A stretch of DNA of 64,000 nucleotides from an uncultured Polaribacter sp. (GTDB lineage: Bacteria > Bacteroidota > Bacteroidia > Flavobacteriales > Flavobacteriaceae), in assembly GCF_947501385.1 (NCBI RefSeq), contig NZ_CANMVP010000027.1, forward strand, positions 1 to 64,000, in the 5' to 3' direction. This document shows, piece by piece, positions 33,431 through 43,954 of the stretch (its first letter is position 1; each line of letters begins with the position of its first letter). A model generated the notes under the pieces. The model ran no database searches and was not told the origin of the DNA. It saw nothing but the letters and a program-made list of their open reading frames with translations. Both the position numbers and the translations under genes were made by a program.

Positions 33431-36400
33431 ATGAAAAAAGTTATTAGGATGGGTATAAATCATTCTTTTCAATTAAAACTCAATTTAAAAATGAGGATTA
33501 CCACACTGCTGTTACTAGTATCTCTGTTCCAGTTGCATGCAAATGAATCTTATTCGCAAAAAACAAAAGTTACATTAGATTATAACAATGTGAGTTTAGA
33601 AACGGTATTTGATAAAATAGAATCTCTTACTGAATTTAAATTTATTTATAAGGACAAAGAAATAGATTACAAAAGAAAAATATCTATTAATGTTAAAAAG
33701 GAAGCTTTATCTAAAGTTTTAAAGAAATTATTTTCTAAATCACAGATCTCTTTTTCGGTAACAGGAAAACAAATTATTTTGAAAGCAAATAGAGTAGATT
33801 CAAAAATAAACATTCCAATAAAGGGTAAAAGTCAGCAAATAAAAATCTCTGGAACTATTGTAGACGATAATAATTTGCCTTTGCCTGGGGCGAGTATTAT
33901 AGAAAAAGGTTCAGCAAATGGAACACAAACTGATTTTGATGGAAATTTTTCACTCACTCTTAAAAATGAAGAGGCTGTACTAGTAATCAAATATTTAGGA
34001 TACTCAACGAAAGAAGTTCCCGTTAAAGGCAAAACAAACTTTAAAATAGTTTTAACTGAAGATGCAGCTACTTTAGATGAAATTGTAATTATTGGTTATG
34101 GCCAGAAAAAGAGCAGGAATTTAACAACATCAGTTTCAAAACTCAATTACAAAACCTTAACAGATCAAAACGTAACAAGTTTTGATCAGGCCTTGTCTGG
34201 TCAAATTGCAGGCGTACGAGTAACACAATCTTCAGGAGCTCCTGGTGGTAATATTTCAGTTCAAATTAGAGGTACTGGTCTTAGTGGTGGCCAACCGCTT
34301 TATGTAATTGATGGAGTTCCCCTTGATAATGATTTACAAGGAGCCACTGGAACAGTGTCAGCTGCTGAACAAAACACAAACCCATTAAGTACTATTAACC
34401 CAGATGATATTCTATCTATTAATGTATTAAAGGATGCTGCTGGTGGCGCAATTTATGGTTCTAGAGGATCTAATGGTGTGGTTATTATTACCACCAAATC
34501 CGGTAAAAAAGGAAAAATGAAAGTATCTTATAAGAGTACTTTTGGTTTACAAACAGTGTTGAATAAGGTTGATGTCCTAGATGCTTATGAATATGCACAG
34601 TTAAGTATAGACGGGCAAAACGAGAATTATATTAATAATAATCCTGGAGGAAATCCAGACAGAGCTATTACAGATCCCAATGGTGTAAGAGCAAATAGAG
34701 GACCTATTGCTCCAGTATTATACCCCTATGCAGCGGGTATACAAGGTTTAACGAATACCGACTGGCAAGATGAAATTTTTAGACTAGCTGAAATGAATAA
34801 TCATAATATTTCAGTTTCTGGAGGTTCAGACAATTCTAATTATTATGTGTCTGGAAATTTTCTTCAACAAGAAGGGGTTGTCATTAATTCAGGTTTTAAA
34901 AGATATGCATTTCGAATGAAATACAATGTAGATCAAGAAAAAGTTAAATTTGGTATAAATATAGCACCTTCTTATACCGACTATGACATTGTGCAAACTG
35001 AAGGTCCATACTTTAGGGGAGGGATTATTTCTGCGGCAAATTTATATGCTCCGGTATTTCCAGTATACAATCCAGACGGTACCTTCAATTTTGGAGGGAA
35101 CAATTGGGGTTTTGGTCATACAAACATAATTAACCCTGTGGCAACCGCTACGCTCTTAGAAGATAGAAAACAACAATATAGATTACTTGGTAATGCTTTT
35201 TTTAGTTATGAAATATTTAAAGATTTAACCTTTAAAACCAGTGTAGGTGTAGATATTAACCATTTTAAAAGAGATACCTATAGCCCATCTACACTTGAAA
35301 TAAGAGGAAGGTCTGGTATTGCTGAAGCTTTTGCTAGAACAAAAAGTGACTATGTAACGAATGTATTGTCTGAAAACACATTAGCTTACAACAAGCAGTT
35401 GGGTTTGAATCATAATATAAATGGTGTTGCTGGGTTTTCTGCTCAAAAAAACAGAACAGAGCGAAGTTTTGCAAGATCTACAGGATTTCCAAACGATTTA
35501 TTGCAAACACTTAATGCAGGTACTATTGCTGAAACAGCAGAATCAAATGGTTCTGAATGGGCTTTATTATCTTATTTTTCGAGATTAGAATATAATTATG
35601 ATGAGAAATATTTCTTTTCTGTCTCTGCAAGAGCAGATGGGGCATCTCGTTTTGGAACTAATTCAAAATGGGGGTACTTTCCTTCAGCTTCTTTAGGATG
35701 GATCGCTTCCAAAGAAAAATTCTTTGAGAACATACCGTTTGTTAATTTCTTAAAATTTAGAGGAAGTTATGGTGAAACAGGAAATTTTGATATCCCAAAT
35801 TACGCTCCTATTGCCTTATTGGCAGCCGATAACTATGTATTTGGTGCAGGCGAAGATATAGCGAATGGTCTAAAGCCAGGTAATTTACCAAATGATAAAT
35901 TAACTTGGGAGACAAAAATATCTTGGAATGCTGGTCTAGACATTGCTTTGTTTAATAATAAGTTAGATTTTACTTTCGATGTATATAACGAAACTTTTAC
36001 TGATTTTCTTTTTGATGTTCCTGTGCCTGCTTTTACAGGGTTTTCATCTTTTTTACAAAATCGTGGTAAAGTAGAAAATTTAGGATTTGAGATGGCTGCC
36101 ACCTTCCGCCAAGATATAGGAAATGTAAAAGTTACTGCAAATGTTAATTTTTCTCAAAATAGAAATAAAGTGTTAGAACTTGGCCCTGGAGGAAATCCTA
36201 TCACATTGCGTGGGGGCGCTTCTGGTGCAGATTATATTACCAAAATTGGGGAGCCAATGGGGTCTTATTTTTTATATGTATCAGACGGTGTATTTGCAAA
36301 TCAAGACGAAATAGATGCTGTACCCCATTTTGCTGGTACGAGACCGGGAGACGTTCGCTACGTAGATATGGACAGCGATGGAGATGTTGATGCGGATGAC

Positions 36401-36928
36401 AGAACCATTGTAGGAAGTTATTTCCCAGATTATACAATTGGGGGTAACCTTAATCTAAAATATAAGTTTATTGATTTAGGAGTTGCAGTATCTAGTGTAC
36501 AAGGAAATGAAATTTTAAACCTACATCGTAGATATTCTTATAATGTTACAGGTAACTTTAATCAATTAGCAGGAGCGGTAAACCGCTGGAGATCTGAGGA
36601 CAACCCTGGTGATGGTCAAACGATGAGAGCTAAAAGTAGTACAGGAAGAAATACTTTAATTTCTACAAGATTTATAGAAGATGGTTCTTTTGTAAAAATT
36701 CAAAACATATCACTTGGGCTTACAATTCCTTCAGAAGTATTGGAACAATTTAAAATATCTCAAGCGAGACTTTCAGTGAATGTTCAAAACCCATTTATAT
36801 GGACTAAATATACGGGGTATAACCCAGAAGTGAACGCAAGACCTAATGAACCTACTAGAGCAGGTGAAGATTATGGGTCATATCCTATTGCTAAAGTTTT
36901 TACATTAGGAATAAACGTAACGTTTTAA
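33431..36928 (+). CDS. SusC-family TonB-dependent outer-membrane transporter with STN signalling domain
   Basis: 1165 residues. Signal segment at about 20-42. STN (secretin/TonB short N-terminal) domain at about 50-122 (YNNVSLETVFDKIESLTEFK). Carboxypeptidase-D-like regulatory domain at about 138-212 (ISGTIVDDNNLPLPGASII). TonB box-like start IVIIGYGQKKSRN. Plug domain (SGQIAGVRVTQSSGAPGG, YVIDGVPLDND, LKDAAGGAIYGSRGSNGVV) and a C-terminal beta-barrel ending in TLGINVTF. With SusD it would bind and import a ligand too large for porins. The STN domain marks it as a transducer that also activates the ECF sigma/FecR switch. Confidence 0.95.
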   Translation: MKKVIRMGINHSFQLKLNLKMRITTLLLLVSLFQLHANESYSQKTKVTLDYNNVSLETVFDKIESLTEFKFIYKDKEIDYKRKISINVKKEALSKVLKKLFSKSQISFSVTGKQIILKANRVDSKINIPIKGKSQQIKISGTIVDDNNLPLPGASIIEKGSANGTQTDFDGNFSLTLKNEEAVLVIKYLGYSTKEVPVKGKTNFKIVLTEDAATLDEIVIIGYGQKKSRNLTTSVSKLNYKTLTDQNVTSFDQALSGQIAGVRVTQSSGAPGGNISVQIRGTGLSGGQPLYVIDGVPLDNDLQGATGTVSAAEQNTNPLSTINPDDILSINVLKDAAGGAIYGSRGSNGVVIITTKSGKKGKMKVSYKSTFGLQTVLNKVDVLDAYEYAQLSIDGQNENYINNNPGGNPDRAITDPNGVRANRGPIAPVLYPYAAGIQGLTNTDWQDEIFRLAEMNNHNISVSGGSDNSNYYVSGNFLQQEGVVINSGFKRYAFRMKYNVDQEKVKFGINIAPSYTDYDIVQTEGPYFRGGIISAANLYAPVFPVYNPDGTFNFGGNNWGFGHTNIINPVATATLLEDRKQQYRLLGNAFFSYEIFKDLTFKTSVGVDINHFKRDTYSPSTLEIRGRSGIAEAFARTKSDYVTNVLSENTLAYNKQLGLNHNINGVAGFSAQKNRTERSFARSTGFPNDLLQTLNAGTIAETAESNGSEWALLSYFSRLEYNYDEKYFFSVSARADGASRFGTNSKWGYFPSASLGWIASKEKFFENIPFVNFLKFRGSYGETGNFDIPNYAPIALLAADNYVFGAGEDIANGLKPGNLPNDKLTWETKISWNAGLDIALFNNKLDFTFDVYNETFTDFLFDVPVPAFTGFSSFLQNRGKVENLGFEMAATFRQDIGNVKVTANVNFSQNRNKVLELGPGGNPITLRGGASGADYITKIGEPMGSYFLYVSDGVFANQDEIDAVPHFAGTRPGDVRYVDMDSDGDVDADDRTIVGSYFPDYTIGGNLNLKYKFIDLGVAVSSVQGNEILNLHRRYSYNVTGNFNQLAGAVNRWRSEDNPGDGQTMRAKSSTGRNTLISTRFIEDGSFVKIQNISLGLTIPSEVLEQFKISQARLSVNVQNPFIWTKYTGYNPEVNARPNEPTRAGEDYGSYPIAKVFTLGINVTF

Positions 36929-36933
36929 AAAGT

Positions 36934-38337
36934 ATGAAACCAAATATGAGACGAATGAAAAATATAATTATAATAATAGCCGTGTTTTTAGTTACCACTT
37001 CATGTAGTGAAGACTTTATAAATCTAACACCTTTTTCTCAAGCCAATGCTGATGATTTTTATAAAACAGCTAATGATTTTGAAAATGCTGTAAATGCGGC
37101 GTATGATGTGCTTCAAGACGGCAGATTATATGGAGATAGATTTGAATTTTTATTGGAAGTAAGATCTGATAATGGTGAGTTTAATGATCCTGCCTCAAAT
37201 GTAGGCGTGCCATTTAATATAGATAAATTTCAAGTAAGGGCTGACAATTCTTGGGTAGAAGGCGCCTATGATGCGCTGTATGATGGTGTAAATAGATGCA
37301 ATATTGTTTTAGGACGTATAGAAAATGCAGATTTTGATGCCGCTTTAGCAAATAGACTAAAGGGAGAAACTCAATTTTTAAGAGCTCTTTACTATTTTCA
37401 TTTGGTACAACTTTATGGGAATGTACCTTTAATAACTACTGAATTATTGCCTTCAGAAACTAGTAATGTTAAAAGAGATCCTATTACTGAAATTTATACG
37501 CAAATAGAAACAGATTTAAAAGTAGCATCCAGTTTTTTACCAATATCTTATTCTCAAGATAATTTAGGAAGAGCAACCCAAGGCGCTGCTTACGGTTTAT
37601 TGGCGAAAGTCTATTTAACTCAAAACAAATTTAGTCTTGCAAAAATTGAGTTAGAAAAAGTAATCAATTTAAATACCTACAGTTTATTACCCAGTGTTTC
37701 TGCCGTTTTTAGTCCAAGTAATGAGATGAACGCAGAAATTTTGTTTGCAGTGCGTTATAAAAAAGGTGAAGGTGGTGAAGGGCTTTCCTTAACATTTAAT
37801 TATACTCAAAACCCAACGGTTTCGACAGATTTAATAAATGCTTACGATTTACTTGACGAAAGACTGCCATTAGCGCAGTATGTAACCGTTTCAGGAGATT
37901 TAAGGGTTCCTCAAAAATACTTTGACGTATTATCTACAAGTAATAATGTAGGTAATGACATTATTGTGTTGAGATATGCAGATATATTATTGATGTATGC
38001 AGAAGTGTTAAATGAAGAAGGGTATGTTGCGGCAGATGATAGTCCTGCTTTTCAAAGTTTAAATACCGTTAGAGAACGTGCTGGACTATTACCGCTTACC
38101 ACTATAGAACTCGCAGATCAAACTACATTCCGAACTGCAGTTTTAAAAGAAAGACGTTTAGAGTTAGCTTTAGAATTTCATAGATGGTATGATTTAAAGA
38201 GAACCAATACTGCTATTTCAACATTTGCAGCGCTTGGTACAACAGTGCCAGAATGCAGACTTATTTATCCAATTCCACAAGATGAGATAGATATTGTTGC
38301 AGATTTAGTTAGATTTCCACAGAATGATTGTTATTAA
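36934..38337 (+). CDS. SusD/RagB-family nutrient-binding lipoprotein
   Basis: 467 residues. Lipobox TTSC after MKNIIIIIAVFLV, so it is an outer-membrane surface lipoprotein that caps SusC. The TPR-rich SusD fold is supported by FYKTANDFENAVNAAYDVLQ, LKGETQFLRALYYFHLVQLYG, ILLMYAEVLNEEGYV and LKERRLELALEFHRWYDLKR. It starts five bases after the SusC stop. Three closely spaced ATGs exist; the third (MKNIII) gives the tidiest signal peptide. Confidence 0.95.
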   Translation: MKPNMRRMKNIIIIIAVFLVTTSCSEDFINLTPFSQANADDFYKTANDFENAVNAAYDVLQDGRLYGDRFEFLLEVRSDNGEFNDPASNVGVPFNIDKFQVRADNSWVEGAYDALYDGVNRCNIVLGRIENADFDAALANRLKGETQFLRALYYFHLVQLYGNVPLITTELLPSETSNVKRDPITEIYTQIETDLKVASSFLPISYSQDNLGRATQGAAYGLLAKVYLTQNKFSLAKIELEKVINLNTYSLLPSVSAVFSPSNEMNAEILFAVRYKKGEGGEGLSLTFNYTQNPTVSTDLINAYDLLDERLPLAQYVTVSGDLRVPQKYFDVLSTSNNVGNDIIVLRYADILLMYAEVLNEEGYVAADDSPAFQSLNTVRERAGLLPLTTIELADQTTFRTAVLKERRLELALEFHRWYDLKRTNTAISTFAALGTTVPECRLIYPIPQDEIDIVADLVRFPQNDCY

Positions 38338-38356
38338 AATTTAATACATACAAAAA

Positions 38357-40027
38357 ATGAAAAATATTAATTATTATATATATGCCACGGTTTTTCTTTT
38401 TATTGCTTTCATAGGGTGTAAAGAGGATGATCTTTTACCCACCAATGCATTGCCAGAAGCAAATTTCACAATGAATCCAGAAGCACCAGTAAAAGGAGAA
38501 CCTATATTATTTACAGATGCTTCAACTGATTTAGATGGAAAGATTACATATTGGTTGTGGAATTTTGGTGATGGAAAAGTTTCTCAAGAGCAAAATCCAA
38601 CACATACTTTTGATTTCGCAACAGGTTATGAAGTAAGATTAACGGTTAAAGATGATAAAGGTGATGAAGATACTGTAAAACAGGAATTTATTGTATCAGA
38701 TCCACTTGTACCAAACGTGCCGCCAACAGCGTCATTTTCTATTTCTGGAGAACTATTTCAAAAAGGAGCAGAAGTTGGGTTTACAGATAATTCAACAGAT
38801 TCTGATGGTGTAATAATCTCATGGGCTTGGGATTTTGGAGATGGAAATACAGCCACTACCCAAAATCCGATTCATTTTTATGGAGACGTAGGTTCTTTTA
38901 CAGCAACTTTAACCGTTACGGATAATTCTGGAGATGCTTCAACCACTTTTACAAAAGATGTAAATATTTGGGGTTCAAAATGGTCTTATGCAACTACAGG
39001 TGAGATTAAACCAAGTACTCCAGCAATAGCTGACGATGGGACTATTTATGTAGGATCAGACGACGATTCATTTTATGCTATCAACAATGACGGAACACTC
39101 AAATGGTCTTTTCCAACGGGAGGAAATATTAGAAACTCTCCTTCTATTGCTTCAGATGGAACCATCTATATAGGTTCTGATGATGATAATTTATATGCTT
39201 TAAACCCTGATGGTACTATGAAATGGTCTTTTGATACGGGTGGTAATGTAAATGTAACTTCAAGTGCTATAGGTACTGATGGTACTATTTTTACAGGTGG
39301 ATCTGCAGATACTCTTTTTGCATTAAATCCAGATGGTATAGAAAAATGGAATTATCCAGCGGGTGGTGACATTTTAAGTATTGCATTGGCGGGCGACATT
39401 CTTTATTTTACACATAATGGCGGGCGAAATATTGTATCGGTAAACGCAACAAATGGTGCTGTAAATTGGTCTATACCTCACGGAGCATTTACAGGAGGAA
39501 GCATGGCAATTGACGCTGATAATACTGTTTATTTTCAAGGAGATCTTGGAGGTGGCGCAGGAAAAATATGGGCTATAAAGTCAGATGGTACAGAAAAATG
39601 GTCCTTTCCGCTTACGGGCTCTGCTAGTAGAGGTGGTGTGGTTCTATCAAGTGACGGAACTCTATACGCATCAACCAAGGAAACGTCAGATCATTTTAGA
39701 GCGATAAATAGTGCCGATGGTACAGAAAAATGGTCATACACAACTAAAGGAAAACTGTCTGCGTCAGCTGCAGTTGACAGTGATGGCAATGTTTACATTG
39801 GTGGTGAAGATGATTCATTGTATGTTCTGGACGCTAGCGGTAATTTGAAGTTTGAATTTGTTACGGGTGGTAATATCTGGGGTTCTGCAACTATTGGCAC
39901 AGATGGAACCGTTTATTTTGGCTCTTATGATGGTAATTTATATGCGATGGAGTTTTTTGCTTCTGGACTGGACACAGGGGTTTGGCCTAAATTAGGTGCG
40001 AACTTAAAAAACACAACAAGTAAATAA
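38357..40027 (+). CDS. Lipoprotein with two PKD domains and a PQQ-type beta-propeller
   Basis: 556 residues. Lipobox FIGC at about residue 21. Two PKD domains (about 30-115 and 120-205) show the WNFGDGKVSQEQNPTHTF and WAWDFGDGNTATTQNP signatures. The rest (about 205-550) is a propeller of repeated blades such as SDGTIYIGSDDDNLYALNPD and KWSFPTGG. This is a binding scaffold on the cell surface, the position often taken by SusE/F-like accessory binders after SusD. Ligand unknown. It is in line with SusD (19-base gap) and the first GDPD gene (19-base gap). Confidence 0.85.
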   Translation: MKNINYYIYATVFLFIAFIGCKEDDLLPTNALPEANFTMNPEAPVKGEPILFTDASTDLDGKITYWLWNFGDGKVSQEQNPTHTFDFATGYEVRLTVKDDKGDEDTVKQEFIVSDPLVPNVPPTASFSISGELFQKGAEVGFTDNSTDSDGVIISWAWDFGDGNTATTQNPIHFYGDVGSFTATLTVTDNSGDASTTFTKDVNIWGSKWSYATTGEIKPSTPAIADDGTIYVGSDDDSFYAINNDGTLKWSFPTGGNIRNSPSIASDGTIYIGSDDDNLYALNPDGTMKWSFDTGGNVNVTSSAIGTDGTIFTGGSADTLFALNPDGIEKWNYPAGGDILSIALAGDILYFTHNGGRNIVSVNATNGAVNWSIPHGAFTGGSMAIDADNTVYFQGDLGGGAGKIWAIKSDGTEKWSFPLTGSASRGGVVLSSDGTLYASTKETSDHFRAINSADGTEKWSYTTKGKLSASAAVDSDGNVYIGGEDDSLYVLDASGNLKFEFVTGGNIWGSATIGTDGTVYFGSYDGNLYAMEFFASGLDTGVWPKLGANLKNTTSK

Positions 40028-40046
40028 AATTCTTAAAAAAAATAAA

Positions 40047-40979
40047 ATGAAAATTATAATAAATAAAATTATAAAAAACTGGAAAACAGTGTTTTCAATT
40101 AGTGCTTTTGTTGCTGTTACCTCTATTTTTAGTTGCAGTCAAGACCCAGAGTATACAATCCCAACAAACCCACCAATTGAAATAGACCCTTTGGTAATTC
40201 CAATTAACGAGTTATATAAAGATTTAGATTTTACTGCCATTGCTGGGCATAGATGTTACAGTAGAAAATCACCCGAAAATTCTCTAGCAGCCATTCAAGA
40301 TGCACTTGATTTAGGGATAGAAATTTTAGAAGCAGACATTCAAACCACTGCAGATGATATTCCTATCTTGTTACATGACACCACTGTTGACAGGACGACC
40401 AATGGCACTGGCATAGTAGCTAATATGAACTTTGGGAATTTGAGTAATTTTAGATTAAAAAATAATCGTAACGGTGCAGTTATAACAGACGAAAATATTC
40501 CAACATTAGAGCAAGCGCTTTTAAAAATAAAAGGGAAAAAGATATACATGCACCTTGAGGTAAAGGACAAAAAATTTAGTCAAGTCATTAGAGTCATAAA
40601 AAGTACTAAATCAGAAAATCAAGTTATTTTATTTGCAGACAGAAGAGAAGATTACAAAATCATAGATACTTTTGTAGGTATTTATATGAATCCTGTTTGT
40701 AGAACTGCCGCTGATTTTAACTTTTATATTAGTAAATCTAAAGTAGTGATGCTAAACTTGGCAGGAAGTCAGTTTAATGGAGATAACACTTTAGCAGCAA
40801 AAAATAATAATAAATTAACTTGGAGAGGGATTTCAGGTGATTCAGAAGATTTAGAGCTTATTTCAGGAGCTACTTTAACCCCAGATCTAGATGAGCTCAT
40901 TCAAATTAATCCTTCAATTATTAATACGGACTTTGCCGATTTAATGATTCCTTACTTAAAAAGTAAAAATAAAAGATAG
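40047..40979 (+). CDS. Glycerophosphodiester phosphodiesterase family lipoprotein (1 of 3)
   Basis: 310 residues. Lipobox FSCS near residue 30. GDPD TIM-barrel: AGHRCYSRKSPENSLAAI places the first catalytic His at residue 68 with Arg next to it. ILEADIQTTADD gives the metal-binding E-x-D. PILLHDTTVDRTTNGTG carries the second His (residue 110). These are the residues that hydrolyse glycerophosphodiesters to sn-glycerol-3-phosphate and an alcohol. The C-terminal metal Glu is present in YMHLEVKDK. Likely acts at the cell surface or periplasm. It is followed after two bases by a second GDPD. Confidence 0.9.
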   Translation: MKIIINKIIKNWKTVFSISAFVAVTSIFSCSQDPEYTIPTNPPIEIDPLVIPINELYKDLDFTAIAGHRCYSRKSPENSLAAIQDALDLGIEILEADIQTTADDIPILLHDTTVDRTTNGTGIVANMNFGNLSNFRLKNNRNGAVITDENIPTLEQALLKIKGKKIYMHLEVKDKKFSQVIRVIKSTKSENQVILFADRREDYKIIDTFVGIYMNPVCRTAADFNFYISKSKVVMLNLAGSQFNGDNTLAAKNNNKLTWRGISGDSEDLELISGATLTPDLDELIQINPSIINTDFADLMIPYLKSKNKR

Positions 40980-40981
40980 TT

Positions 40982-41899
40982 ATGAGAGCAATTCTAATTT
41001 TATTGATTTTTATTTTCTCATGTACTGTAAAAAGTGAAAATGATCAAGCTTCCAATAATAGTAAAGAGGTTAGAAATTCATCTACAATTTTAGAAAACTA
41101 TTTAAATAATAGTAATATTCTAGTAGTTGCACATAGAGCCGATTGGAGAAATGCCTGTGAAAACTCAATTCTAGCAATTGAAAACGCTATGGATATGGGT
41201 GTTGATATCATTGAAATTGATTTAAAGAAAACTTCTGACAATAAGCTGATTTTAATGCATGACTATACTCTAAATCGGACTACAACAGGTAATGGATATG
41301 TGAAAAATCACACTTTAGAAGAAATCAAACAATTATATTTAAAAGATGGTGCTGGTCATAAGACACTATTTAAAGTACCAACTTTAAAAGAAGCATTGTT
41401 AGTTGCAAAAGATAAAGTACTTATAAATTTAGATCAGTCATTTGAGTATTTTGAACATGTACTACCCGTTTTAAAAGAAACAAATACAATGGGGCAAATT
41501 ATTATTAAAGGCTATAATAAACCTTTAGATTCTGTCAAGAAAAAATTAGGTACATACATAGATTCTTTACAATATATGCCAATTATTAAATTGGGAAAAA
41601 AAGGATATAAAAAATTGTTTGATGAGGTATTAAATTACCCGTTTGAAGGCGTTGAATTTACCTTTGCATCAGACACTATTCCTGAAGTTAATAGACTTCA
41701 TGAATTTAAAAAATCAGGAACGCGTGTTTGGGTAAATTCTTTATGGGCAGAACATAATTCAGGACATCATGATGATAGAGCCCTAAAAGACCCAGATAAT
41801 TCTTATGGCTGGTTAATCTCAAAAGGAATTAATATCATCCAAACTGATAGACCACAGTTATTATTAGAATATTTGAAAAATAAAAACTTACATGATTAG
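40982..41899 (+). CDS. Glycerophosphodiester phosphodiesterase family lipoprotein (2 of 3)
   Basis: 305 residues with a short signal and lipobox FSC at about residue 14. Catalytic elements: VVAHRADWRNACENSILAI (His51), IIEIDLKKTSDN (metal E-x-D), LILMHDYTLNRTTTGNG (His93). It is closer in layout to the DWR-type GDPDs (AHRADWRNAPENS) often found beside Pi/phospholipid genes. It starts two bases after the first GDPD and is diverged from it, so the two probably cleave different headgroup esters rather than being recent copies. Confidence 0.9.
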   Translation: MRAILILLIFIFSCTVKSENDQASNNSKEVRNSSTILENYLNNSNILVVAHRADWRNACENSILAIENAMDMGVDIIEIDLKKTSDNKLILMHDYTLNRTTTGNGYVKNHTLEEIKQLYLKDGAGHKTLFKVPTLKEALLVAKDKVLINLDQSFEYFEHVLPVLKETNTMGQIIIKGYNKPLDSVKKKLGTYIDSLQYMPIIKLGKKGYKKLFDEVLNYPFEGVEFTFASDTIPEVNRLHEFKKSGTRVWVNSLWAEHNSGHHDDRALKDPDNSYGWLISKGINIIQTDRPQLLLEYLKNKNLHD

Positions 41900-41987
41900 A
41901 GATACAAAAAATCTTTTGTAATTAATTTGAATTAGTTGAAAAGGTATAGTGTTTTTAATACGTCCCTTTTTTAATAAAAAATTAAAA

Positions 41988-43292
41988 ATGATAAAATACT
42001 TTAAAAAATCTGCTGAAACACCAATTATTGGAAATGAAGTAGCGCAAATAAAAAAATACAAATCCCTTAAATGGCAAGTATTTATATCTGCTACTTTGGG
42101 TTATGGTTTGTATTATGTATGCAGATTAAGTATTAACGTGATTAAAAAACCAATAGTTGACGCTGGCGTTTTAACGGAATCTGAATTAGGAATTATTGGT
42201 TCTGCACTCTTTTTTTCTTATGCAATAGGGAAATTAACCAATGGTTTTTTAGCAGATCACAGTAATATTAAACGATTGATGGCAACAGGACTCCTAATAT
42301 CTGCATTGGCAAATTTAGTTATGGGCTTTACTGCTACTTTTTTATTTTTTGCTATTTTTTGGGGAGTAAATGGTTGGGTACAATCAATGGGTGCTCCCTC
42401 TTGCATTGTTTCACTATCAAGATGGTACAAAGATTCAGAGCGAGGAAGTTTTTATGGTTTTTGGAGTACTAGTCACAATATTGGTGAGGCATTAACCTAC
42501 ATCTTAACAGCAGTTGTTGTTTCTTACTTCGGTTGGGAATGGGGTTTCAGAGCAGCAGCTATTGTTGGTTTATTAGGCGCATTAATAATTTCAATTTTCT
42601 TTCACGATTCCCCTGAAAGTAAGGGGTTACCTCCCGTAAATGAAGATTTTAAAAAAGATAAAACGTCAACCTGGGAAGAACAAAAAGGTGTTTTAAAAAA
42701 CCCCTATGTATGGATTTTAGCGCTGTCAAGTGCCTTTATGTATATTTCAAGATATGCCGTAAATAGCTGGGGACCTTATTATTTTGAAGCAGCAAAAGGA
42801 TATACATTAACACAAGCCAATAGTTTAGTAGCTATTAGTGCTGTTTGTGGAATTTTAGGAACGGCTTCTTCAGGTTTTATATCAGATAAACTCTTTAAAG
42901 GGAGAAGAAATATGCCAGCATTTATTTTTGGGCTGATGAATGTATTTGCACTTTCACTTTTTTTATTAGGTCCTATAAACATGTGGTGGTTAGATGTTAT
43001 AAGTATGGTGCTTTTTGGCTTGGGTATTGGAGCGTTAATTTGCTATTTAGGTGGTTTAATGGCGGTCGATATTGCCTCAAAGAAAGCATCTGGAGCTGCT
43101 TTAGGTATTGTAGGTATCATGAGTTATGTTGCAGCCGGTATTCAAGATATTGTAAGTGGTTATTTAATTGAAAACAACAAAGCCATCTTAAATGGAGAAA
43201 CCATTTATAATTTTGATACCATTTCTGTTTTTTGGATAGGAGCTGGTGCTCTTTCTGTTTTATTAGCATTACTTGTTTGGAAAAAAACATAA
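41988..43292 (+). CDS. glpT: GlpT-like organophosphate:phosphate antiporter (MFS, OPA family)
   Basis: 434 residues, twelve predicted transmembrane helices. The OPA-family features are visible: GYGLYYVCRLSINVIKKPIVD near the first helix, where the paired Arg/Lys bind phosphate, GKLTNGFLADHSNIKRLMA, and QSMGAPSCIVSLSRWY. It would exchange glycerol-3-phosphate for phosphate across the inner membrane. An upstream in-frame GTG at 41949 exists, but the ATG at 41988 (MIKYFKKSAETPIIG) is better. Its position right after two GDPD genes supports glycerol-3-phosphate as the substrate. Confidence 0.9.
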   Translation: MIKYFKKSAETPIIGNEVAQIKKYKSLKWQVFISATLGYGLYYVCRLSINVIKKPIVDAGVLTESELGIIGSALFFSYAIGKLTNGFLADHSNIKRLMATGLLISALANLVMGFTATFLFFAIFWGVNGWVQSMGAPSCIVSLSRWYKDSERGSFYGFWSTSHNIGEALTYILTAVVVSYFGWEWGFRAAAIVGLLGALIISIFFHDSPESKGLPPVNEDFKKDKTSTWEEQKGVLKNPYVWILALSSAFMYISRYAVNSWGPYYFEAAKGYTLTQANSLVAISAVCGILGTASSGFISDKLFKGRRNMPAFIFGLMNVFALSLFLLGPINMWWLDVISMVLFGLGIGALICYLGGLMAVDIASKKASGAALGIVGIMSYVAAGIQDIVSGYLIENNKAILNGETIYNFDTISVFWIGAGALSVLLALLVWKKT

Positions 43293-43403
43293 TAAATAAA
43301 AGGAGTAGGTTATGAAATGTTTGCAACGCATCAATAGATAATAATTCAAGTAAAAAAACTATTAAATGAATGTTTAATTAATAAATTAATAAAAGAAGAA
43401 ATT

Positions 43404-43898
43404 ATGAAATCTGAACAAAATAATAATACACTGTCTGACCTTGCGACGACTATAACTTCCGAGAATAATATTATATGCAATGAATTTTTTAATTTCTTGT
43501 ATAAAAAATATTCCTTTCAAAAACAAATAGAAGTTGATGTTTTTGTTAATGAAAAATTTCCTTTAAACGATAAGGAATGGCTAAAAAAAATGGAAGTACT
43601 AGTTCTAGAGCAGATCATTTTCAAAAAGAAATCATGGGAAGTTATTACAAGTGAACAAAGTATTAATCAGCCGAAATTAAGAAAACGAATTGTTGAAGTT
43701 TCTGGGACAAACCTTGTTGAATTTCAAAAGAAAATTCAGTTTAAACTAGCCTGTAATTTATTAACTACTAAAAGTAATTTAAATATCAAGGAAATTTCAA
43801 AAATGGTAGGATATAGAGACGTACGTTATTTTTCAAAAGAATTTAAAAAATATTTTAGAGTGATACCCACAGTTTACAGAAAACTTGCTCTTAGTTAA
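43404..43898 (+). CDS. AraC-type HTH regulator without sensor domain
   Basis: 164 residues. The C-terminal ~100 residues are an AraC/XylS double helix-turn-helix. The second HTH is clear: NIKEISKMVGYRDVRYFSKEF followed by KYFRVIPTVYRK. The N-terminal ~60 residues are polar with no ligand-binding cupin, so a signal may come by a partner or the gene is constitutively active. It sits inside the GDPD/GlpT cluster, with 111 bases before it and 56 after, so local regulation is plausible. The first HTH is less canonical (ITSEQSINQPKLRKRIVEVS). Confidence 0.8.
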   Translation: MKSEQNNNTLSDLATTITSENNIICNEFFNFLYKKYSFQKQIEVDVFVNEKFPLNDKEWLKKMEVLVLEQIIFKKKSWEVITSEQSINQPKLRKRIVEVSGTNLVEFQKKIQFKLACNLLTTKSNLNIKEISKMVGYRDVRYFSKEFKKYFRVIPTVYRKLALS

Positions 43899-43954
43899 TA
43901 ATTTTCTTCTTTAGAAAAAATATTCAATTTAATTATAAACAAAAATCGATACTT